Assembly: GCA_003255025.1 (NCBI GenBank) | Contig: QANY01009110.1 | Span: 1,364,001 to 1,428,000 of the forward strand | Origin: Datisca glomerata | Lineage: Eukaryota; Streptophyta; Magnoliopsida; Cucurbitales; Datiscaceae | DNA length: 64,000 nucleotides | Direction: 5' to 3' | Part shown: piece after piece, positions 55,310-64,000 of the stretch | How the letters are laid out: every line of letters starts with the position of its first letter | Position numbering within the stretch: position 1 is the stretch's first letter | Translations under genes and position numbers: made by a program | Notes under the pieces: model-generated | Database searches by the model: none | What the model was told of the DNA's origin: nothing | The model's input: the letters and a program-made list of their open reading frames with translations, nothing else

Positions 55310-58300
55310 ACAACGATGGATCCAGGTTTAAAGCGCTCAAAATATTACATGTAGTCGCGAGAAGATTGACGAAGACAAATTTATATGTCAAGTGAATCAA
55401 ATAAAAAACATCTAAAACTACGTCATAACAGTTCTGATAAAGTTAAAAATAGTCCTTCATTGGTTAGTCAACAAATATCTTATGAAGTTCACGGTTAGTG
55501 TCTTCAAATCATCTGTTACTTATAGTTTTATCAAAAAGTACATATTTATATTATACATGTTAATACAATCTTTGATTCCGATACAATGTCTTAAATGTTG
55601 TTCACAGGACAAACTTTTTATGAACAGATCTGTTCTTTGCTGCACGAACCAAGGACTATTTATCCATGTACATTTTGTAATGCAATCAAATTCGAACATG
55701 AAACTACTACATTTTTTTGCTTCAATGGACATGTATAACTTTCTTAAAATAATAATGGATATTACTCACACCATAATTTATTAAAAAATCTTACATGTAG
55801 TGCTTTTCACTAAATGGTAGATACAACTTGCTGAGAATGTCGTGTCTCATGACTTATATGCTCTATTTACCAATCGATCTGAAGACAACATTTTATTTAG
55901 AAAAAATATCAAAGCATACAATAATTTTTTTTCGTTTACTTCATTTGGAGTAAACCTGGATAAAACACTCGCGACTTCCAGAAGAAGGGTATACACATTT
56001 ATAGCGCAAGGATAAATTTATCATGATCTTCCAGCACTACTACCAGAAAATAGACAAAAAAATTTCCAGTTATATTTCTAAGACACTGACAATGAATTAC
56101 AAAATAGGATTGAGATCTTAGAAAACGATGGCCTCAATGAACACCTCGTTACAAGGCTTATGTCGATTTCTCAATATAATATATATGGTCGATTCTTTCA
56201 TACTCTATGTAGTTTCCCATCAATTGAAAATAATATTCACGTCACTAGCAATGTTGGCGCTGATCAACATGTGTATAATCTACCAACGATTGATCAAGTT
56301 ACAGCTATTTGGATTGAAGGAAATGATAATAATATACCTTTTGAGAGAGACATAGTTGTCCATGCACATTCATGAAGTTAGCATAGAATACAACATTACT
56401 TTAGCTACTACAATTCACTTCAATATCCTTTACTTCTTCTAAGTGAGGAACCCGGATGGCATCAAAGTATCAGGCGGCTTGTTCGAAGGAATGATGTTGA
56501 AAATGCTGAAGAATGTCCCAACACAACATGTGAACATACAATGCCTTTGAGCTCAGCTGATGATCTTATTATAAATGAGCGTCGAGGTATAAAATATATT
56601 CTGACTTTTTTAGTGAATACTTTAAGTTTTGATACTTAATGAATACGACTTGTTATTCTAAAGTTTCCTTCTCGATAATATTAATAGGCTTCTTAAGATG
56701 TGATTCGTCAAAAGTTTCATGCCGAGAGTAATATTGTTGCAAGCTTCAGATAAGGCCTTCATCTAAATCAATATTGCTCATGGCTAGTTGACTTCTACAA
56801 CAATATGGTGTCGACATGTATATAAAACTTGAGACAACACGTTTTGATTTTTATAGAACCCAACAATCTCATATTAGATCTAAGCTCTACTAAGAAATCG
56901 TTGATGTTGTAAATGCTGGAGAAATAAGAGGAGACAAAGTTGAGAGACGTAAGTCCTTCCAGCATCATTTATTGGAGGACCACGAGATATGCGCCAACGT
57001 TATTTAGACGTAATGGCATTGGTACAACATTTTCACGAACCTGACCTATTTATAACAATGACTTGTAATTCAGAATAGAAAGAAATAAAAGAACAACTAA
57101 GAGAAGATCAATTCCCTCAAGATAGGCCAAATCTCACTTCAAGGATTTTTCGAGGCGAATTGTAAGATTTGAAAGACCAAATTGTGAAGAAAGAAATATT
57201 TGGGGAGGTTGCTACTTATATTTATGTTGTTGAATTTCATAAGAGAGGACTCCCACACATTCACATGTTACTGATCTTGAAAAATGGGGCGAAAATAACA
57301 AATGCAGACCAATATGATAACTACGTCCGTGCTGAGATTCCTGACAGGAAAGTTGATCCTATGCTGTATAATGTTGTGATCAAACACATGTTACATGGAC
57401 CTTACAGGAATTACAATGTTAAAAGCCCATGCATGGTAAATGGAGCATGTAGATTCAAGTATCCACGACCATATAGCTCAAAGACGATGCAGGGAAAAGA
57501 TGCGTATCCAATATACAAAAAAAACGACAATGGAAATCAAGTAATGACCATATTGTTATGTATGTGCCTTTATCTGAATGTGACTGTGTTTATGAGTTTG
57601 TAGTGTGTGTGTGTCTATCTTTATCTATCTCTATCTCTTTTATCATATATAATACTAATTTAAATAATATAAAAATAATCATTTGTAGGTGAAAGTAAGA
57701 AACATGATTCTAGATACCAATATGCGGTTCCATACAATCCTTACTTACTCTTGAGATACAACTATCATATCAATGTTGAGATATGTTTTAGATTAAAGGC
57801 CGTTAAATATTTGTACAAGTGCATATATAAAGGACATGATAGAGCGTCCGTGTTCATATCACAAGATGGTGATACAAGAATTATCAATTAAATAAAATAT
57901 TTCCAAGATGCGAGGTGGGTTTCCGCACAAGAAGCTTTATGGAGTATATATGATTTTAGATTGAACGAAATTATACCCACAGTTATAAACTTACAGTTGC
58001 ACCTTCCAAATAAGCAATCAATATCTTATCGGGAAAAATAGAACTTGAAAGATGTGATTCAATGGGACCATGTCTCAAGAACAATGTTGATAGAGTACTT
58101 TAATATGTGTAGCATCGATGAAAATGCTAGGAACCTGCTGTACAAGGAATTTCCTGAGCATTATATATGGAATAGAAAGTGTTGAATATGGACGTAGAGA
58201 AAAAAAAGGAGAAGTAATATCTTGAATTGCTGGAGCAAACTCTAATGGAGGAGACAGATATTATTTATGTCTACTTTCAAATCATGTCAAAAGACCAACA

Positions 58301-60117
58301 TCATTTGAAAATCTATTAACTATGAATGCAACACTATACTCCTCATTCAAGGAAGAAACACATAAAATGGGACTTTTAGAATCTGATCAAAGTATCATTG
58401 AATGCCTCGATGAAGTTGTTGCATTTTAAATGCCGCAAACGTTTAAAAGACTGTTTGCTACTCTGTTAGCTCATTGTGAACCGACTGAGGTAAGAAGATT
58501 ATGAGACCTTTATTTTGAATCTATGTTTGAAGACTATTTAAGACCTTTATTTAATACAATGTACTTACAAGATATATAATCCTACCTTCAGTCTATGGGG
58601 AGAAGCAATTCACAATTTGACTTGCCACAACTAACATACGACTCATTCATTGAAAGTTCACTGAGTAGTAAGGAAATAAATGATGAAGAATCAATCGAAG
58701 TCCCGTATATGGATATTGAGGCTTCATCAAAACTTAATGCAGAGCAACAATATGCATATGATGTCATACTTGCTAGGGCTGACAACAACTGAAGTGATTT
58801 TTTTTTGTTGATAGGCCTGTAGGAACTGGAAAAACCTTTTTATATAGAGAAATGCTGGCCAATATACGATCAAGAGGTATGATAGCCCTTGCAGTAGCAT
58901 CACCAGGCATAGTAGCATCAATATTTCCAGGAGGACGCACTGCACACTCTAGATTTAATATACCACTTCAGGTAAATGAATTGACAATGTGTAGTGTATC
59001 CAAACAAAGTACCAATGCAGAATTGATACAGATGGTCAAATTAATTATATGAAATGAAACACTAATGGCTACAAAGTTCAACATTGAAACTGTAAATAGA
59101 ACTTTTAAAGATATTCTTGACTCTTCAGAATTATTTGGAGGAAAAGTTATTGTATTCGACGGAGATTTTCGACATGTATTATTACCAGTCATACCGAGAG
59201 CAACAAGGCAACATACTATTAATGTCAGCTTAGTTAGATCGTATCTCGGGGAGAAGATGGAGGTAATTCCATTTGATGCTGAATATGTGAGCTCAACATG
59301 ACCAACGATTTGCGAATTTCATATTACGAGTTGGAAATAGGGTTGAACCAATGGATAAGGAAGACTTCATCACCTTACCAGAAGAGAGAGTGATTTCGGA
59401 AGATGACCCAGATTCTACTGAGATCACACTTATTAATTCAGTTTTCCCAAACCTAGCAAACAATGTGTATTTAGCTGAATATATGACACAACGTGCAATT
59501 CTTTCAACCACTAATGAATATATGGATCACTTGAATGAAATAATGATTAAATTATTTCTTGGAGATATAATGGAGTTTATGAGTTTTGATGATACAAATA
59601 ACTATTATCAACAAGAATCTCTCAATTCACTGGTACCGAATGGTGTTCCTCTACATAGATTATTATTGAAGAAAAAATGTATGATCATGCTATTACGAAA
59701 CTTAGACCCAGCTAATGATTTATGTAATGGAACTCGACTGGTATGTCATGACTTTGAAAAGAAACTAATACATGCAAAAATATTTGTTGGACAACACACT
59801 GGAAAATATGTTTTCATTCCAATAATTTCATTGACCCCAACGGACGATGAAGGTTACCCATTTAAATAAAGAGAAAACAATTTCATGCGCGTCTCTGTTT
59901 TGCAATGACAATCAATAAAGCTCAAGGATAAACAATTCCTCATGCAGGTATCTATCTTTCTCAACACGTGTATTCTCATGGTCAATTATATGTAGCGCTT
60001 TCACGAGATGTTTCAATGACAACGACAAAAATATTGGTTAAACCAATGGATGCAAGGCGTGAGACATGGTATGCACGAAAAAAATTGTATATTAGGAAAT
60101 ACTCAATCAATAAATAA
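55310..60117 (+). pseudogene. Helitron Rep-helicase (RepHel), multiply broken
   Basis: Remains of the rolling-circle transposase of Helitrons. The N-terminal zinc-finger-like part has CTFCNAIKFEHETTTFFCF (about 55665). The Helitron-like N domain reads AYNNFFSFTSFGVNLDKTLA and GADQHVYNLPTIDQVTAIWI (55914-56320). The HUH nuclease motif is intact as GLPHIHMLLIL (57247-57280), and KYLYKCIYKGHD with the Tyr pair is at 57804-57839. The Pif1-type helicase has Walker A PVGTGKTFLYREM (58816-58854), IVFDGDFRHVLLPVI (59149-59193), NLDPANDLCNGTRLV (59699-59743) and TINKAQG, then YVALSRDVS (59909-60018). Stops and frameshifts lie throughout, and there are intron-like gaps (57604-57690). Inactive; the motif order is complete. 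Confidence 0.92.
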
Positions 60118-60252
60118 ATTTCAGTCTATTTTCATTAGTTATTTCGTTAAAATAAAAATACTCTTTAACATCTTATAGCATGTCATTAATAAATATATAA
60201 TATATGAAAGTTAAAAACATAAATTGCTTAACACGTTCACATCCGCACCAAC

Positions 60253-61000
60253 TAGTATATTAAAAGTGGAGAAATGATGTGAATCATTTTTGGACAATTA
60301 TGTTCACTTATTATTGGTGTATTGTCCAAATTAACCTTTTAATTTACATGTGTAATTAATAAATATTACTTTTAAAATTATATTAAATCTATAATCTATA
60401 TCTAAATATATTAAAAATGGAGAGGTGATGCGAATCATTTTTGGATAATTTTATCCACTTATTATTGATGCATTGTCCAAAATAACCTTATAAGTTACAT
60501 GTGAAATTTAATAATTTGATATTTTTAAATTATAATAAATTGATCAAGTAGGCATTATTTTCAAAATTCATTAATCTATTTAGTGAATTTAGAGAAAAGT
60601 ACTTAATAAATAATTTTATGTTAATTTTAGTTGATAACTTTGATTGAATTGTAGAATGTTATTTAAGGAGTTATATAGAGAAAACTCAACTTTATACTAT
60701 AATATAGAGGAAAAGTAAATTATCTCTATAAAACTTAAATAATATAATTTAAAATATAATTCAAATATAACACATTTTTAGAAACTTTATTTATGATATA
60801 TTTTATATATTAGTATAATCAATATGTTACATAATCATCTTAAAAAATATGTTACATAAATGTAGCTACCCAAAAGTTACAAAAAAAATTACAATACAGA
60901 TGAAAAACTAAATTCAAGTTAAAAATAAAATACGAAATAGATGATTTAATTTTAAAGACGCCACTCTTTATTTTAATTTGAGAGCACGTTTATATTATAT
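60253..61000 (+). repeat. Two Helitron-type 5' ends in tandem
   Basis: Directly after CTAG at 60252, TATATTAAAAGTGGAG begins a sequence of about 140 bp (GAATCATTTTTGGACAATTA). The same sequence starts again near 60400 (ATATTAAAAATGGAGAGGTG, GAATCATTTTTGGATAATTT) and continues for some 600 bp. Both resemble 47796 onward. Non-coding. Confidence 0.7.
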
Positions 61001-61685
61001 ACTACTTCTTTTTCTAACATTCTACAACTTTGTTGAATAATAATATATCAGCAAATAACAACAATATAATATTTTTTATCTTAGTCACATAAATTTAAAG
61101 CAAAAATGATATTGAATATTTTTTTTTCATTTACATAAATACAACATGACTGTAATTAATAATTGTAACTAAAAATATAATAAATTCATTTACATGTTCA
61201 ACGCCCATATGTATTGACTAGTTATATAAAACTAAAAAAATGTAAAGCTTTCCTGTAAATTGAATTGAACCAAACTGACATAGAATGAAGAGTGAAATGA
61301 ATTTATCCTAACATTCAAATTAAAAATTTAAACTCAAGAAAATAAAAACTACATCAAAGTTTCATTATTTATATACAAAAAACTAAAAAAATAACATAGA
61401 TAATCTTAAGGGATTAGTTGAAGTGCTGGAGGTCTTCAATTTAAAGATTTATTATCTTCTAGATATTGGGTTCAAATCATACCAGATGCGAACAATTAGT
61501 AATTGTCAAATGTAAAGTCAATTATTCCATCATGACTCGTGTAGGTAAACATCTAATAGCACAATAAACAAGTTATGGGTAAAAAAACACAGAGTTTTGC
61601 AAAATTATTATCATATATATAATCAGTTATAGTCTGCGATGCTCCAATTGTTATCCGAACCATAAATTGGAAGTTCAAAGGCTAT
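61001..61685. other. Gene-free AT-rich spacer
   Basis: No open frame or recognised motif. It ends at the target duplication of the hAT-like element. Confidence 0.5.
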
Positions 61686-62751
61686 TAGGGGTATGTATGA
61701 TTCGGTTCGATCAATTAATAAAGTATTTTTATAATCAAACCGAATTCACCGGCTACCTATATAATCGAACCGATGCAACCATCTGAACCGAATCAAATAT
61801 AACCAAAGTAATTGACTCGGTTTGGTTACCTGTAACGGATTCGGCTGCACCTGTAAAACTTCTTAAAATAACAAGAATTTTAAACTGAAAACATCAATAG
61901 ATCAATAATCAAATATAGTTTCCATTACTCCATACTAATGTGTCATTTGGAGCATCACTTGGGGTAGAAGTAGGCGGATTTGCAGACATCTACAATAATG
62001 AAAGACACTTTAGAAATGTCACATAAATTTAAACATAAAGAAAAAGAACAACCGAATCAAACAATCAAGTTCACAAAAGTCAGCTAAGGTACAAGAATCA
62101 AACGTTTAAAAGAGTACACAAATATACAGAATCAAAGCTAACAGTTACAGAGAGAGGAGATAGCAATATCAAAGCTAACAGTTACAGAGAGAGGAGAGAC
62201 AACCTGGAAAATCGAAGCTAATAGATCTACGATTCGAAACTAACAAATCTAAGCTAAGTTTGAACCCGTATATACCTTCAAAGAGACATAGAGACTCAGA
62301 GATCTCGACGATGGAAGCATCAAGCTCGATGATGGAAGCTTCGAGTTCGACAATGGAAGTTTCGAGTCGACGATAGAAGCTTCGAGTTGGGGAGACTAGA
62401 AACTGGTAGACGAGGGACTAAGGGAGACGATTGTTGTCGAGAGGGAGAGGAAAGAAAATGGAGGCGCGAGGTGAGTGTTAGGGTCTTCGTTTGGGCGTTT
62501 GGTTAATTAGTTTTAGTTTTGGTTGTTTTTTACTTCAACTCAATAACAATAATCAATATTCTAAAAGATATATTAAAAAATGGTTGTAAACGGTTCGAAC
62601 TGATTACAGAGTTATTGAGAAAATAACCGAACCGAAAATGCGGTTATTAAAAATAACTGAACCGATTATAATTGTTACATTAAAAGAACCGACCGAACCA
62701 ATTTGGTTAGGTTCTGTTTGGTTTTGTTCAGAAAAAATATGCACACCTCTA
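61686..62751. mobile_element. Non-autonomous hAT element
   Basis: The left end TAGGGGTATGTATGATTCGG and the complement of the right end TAGAGGTGTGCATATTTTTT share the TAGRGGTGTGCAT form of hAT ends. Both subterminal regions are rich in CGGTTCGGTT-type words on opposite strands. AAGGCTAT (61678-61685) and TAGGCTAT (62752-62759) form an 8-bp target duplication with one mismatch. The interior has short direct repeats (AGCTAACAGTTACAGAGAGA twice at 62130-62200; about 21-bp GATGGAAGCTTCGAG units at 62300-62390) and no transposase. Confidence 0.82.
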
Positions 62752-62871
62752 TAGGCTATGTCAAATTGAATTGATGATGTACGAAAATGAAATTCTCATT
62801 CTTTGATCAAACGAGAAAGGTGAATTTATGAAGGCAAGACCTCACCTGATTCTGTGGTTTCTTTGAAGACC

Positions 62872-64000
62872 CTATAATATATTAAAAGGGGAGGATGTTG
62901 GAACATTATTTGACATTTATACCCTAACTGTTTTTATACTATTCCTAAATTGCCCCTAAAAATTATATTTGTCAGTTCCTTATTTGTTACTCATAAATGA
63001 AAATTGTTTTTCCATCTCTTCAATTGAAAACCTTCAGTGCTAAAGACAATGTAAGATAGCCTATGAAATTCTTTGGCTGTAAGTACCCACCTCCTCACTT
63101 GCTCACGTCTTTGAAGAACTCATTCCAACAATTCCATCGTATGACCAAAACTAAAAAACAGTGTAGAAAAAATAAGTAAAAAGCACTCCAATAAAAAGTA
63201 ATACTTCAACCAAAAGACGTTGTTATGAAACCCTACTCTAAAAGCAAAACAAAATAAAAAAAGGTTCAACAACATATGGCAACTTTCCACAACGATTAGG
63301 AATGCACTTAATACGACAAAAATACACTCCATAATAAACAGAAAGCAGTTAACACAGAGTGATTGTTAACAAAGCTATTAAACAGAAAGCAGTTCTCACT
63401 TCTCTAGTCATAAACCAAATATTTTAATACTTTTACATAGTTTCACTTTCTTTATGATCTTCTGTATCTCTGTCACTTGATTTGGGTTCTTCTTTTCTTG
63501 AAGAGAAACATAAACAACATCTCTTCAGCAAATGTGATTAAAAGTATATGATGTACATTTTAATGTTCTTACTAATACTGCACTTACAAATTTCTTTGCG
63601 ATTCAAGTATAAAAACATTAAAGCATGCATACATGCAGAAATTCCTTCCAGTAATGAATCGACAAAGAAATGCAAATTTGATTGCGAAATATGATCAGTT
63701 CATTAACAATGTTTTTGAAGGAGACTTGAATGGTGAACATATAAATGCATTGTCAATTCATGGACTTTACTCTGTTTGTTTAGAGGGGAAACTAATTTTT
63801 CCATTTATTGGTTATTTGTAAATTTGTTATGCATATATAGTTTATAACATAAAAAATAATAATTAAATGTATTACTGGTGTTTTTGCTTATATGATGTGA
63901 TCATACATAATTTATTTTTCATTTTTTAACAGGAATATCAACGAGGCTCAAATTCTAGAAAGTGCACTTATGGGCTTTTGATCAAATCAACAAGGACTCG
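62872..64000 (+). mobile_element. Start of another Helitron-type element, cut by the window
   Basis: CTATAATATATTAAAAGGGG at 62872 is the family 5' word. The sequence continues to the window end. The short frame 63633-63821 (QRNANLIAKYDQFINNVFEG) has a splice-like end at GTTTGTTTAG and is not recognised; it may be a captured or element-encoded exon. Confidence 0.45.

Larger units (their letters stand above)
48535..60252 (+). mobile_element. Decayed autonomous Helitron, interrupted
   Basis: Proposed unit: a 5' end near the TCTATATCTATAATATATAA words (48535, or 48395, or 47796), an RPA1-like pseudogene, a pararetrovirus-like segment, a Rep-helicase pseudogene, and a 3' end at CTAG (60249-60252) just before T. 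Plant autonomous Helitrons are known to carry both a RepHel and an RPA1-like gene. The 3' hairpin is not well preserved, so the exact end is inference. Confidence 0.6.

Noticed and set aside
58588..59511. Several minus-strand frames of 66-74 residues
   Set aside because: They mirror the Helitron helicase coding sequence on the plus strand.

Overview
The window is nuclear DNA of a flowering plant, most likely a eudicot. Intron-rich genes with GT-AG junctions, AT-rich spacers, plant-type retroelements primed by initiator Met-tRNA (TGGTATCAGAGCC sites), Helitrons and a plant mitochondrial insertion all point this way. I cannot name the species. No operons, CRISPR arrays, tRNA or rRNA genes were seen.

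Only two conserved host genes are present, and they converge on each other. The first is a 22-exon importin-11-type karyopherin-beta gene on the + strand (19276-38269). Its exons join without any frame break into 1018 codons although its introns are full of transposon debris. The second is a two-exon gene on the - strand (40498-41754) for a PsbQ-like thylakoid-lumen protein of the PQL3 type, linked to the chloroplast NDH complex. A small Mutator-like inverted-repeat element (39561-40019) lies between them.

Layout: 1-3400 holds Ty1/copia and LINE remnants. 3400-11400 is gene-free spacer with three copies of one palindromic MITE (the third split by another element) and a Harbinger-like element. 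11402-18850 is a large foldback element whose arms carry 42-bp tandem repeats; its left arm is interrupted by a decayed copia retrotransposon. 19-39 kb is the importin gene, with at least seven LINE 3' tails and two copia elements in its introns; one of the latter is a compact 1.08-kb deletion derivative with both LTRs. 42-46 kb is an array of short Helitrons in minus orientation. One of them is interrupted by a hAT-like element that contains mitochondrial-type DNA with an rpl16 fragment. 48-60 kb is a decayed autonomous Helitron (RPA1-like gene, then Rep/helicase), with an endogenous pararetrovirus-like segment lying between its two genes. 60-64 kb holds further Helitron ends and a hAT-like element.

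The most notable observations are the nested organelle/hAT/Helitron structure, the coreless foldback element, the gag-RNase H fusion element, the serial LINE-tail insertions at one site, and the viral segment inside the Helitron. Nothing in the window supports a new enzymatic or immune system. The novelty is structural, in how mobile elements are nested.
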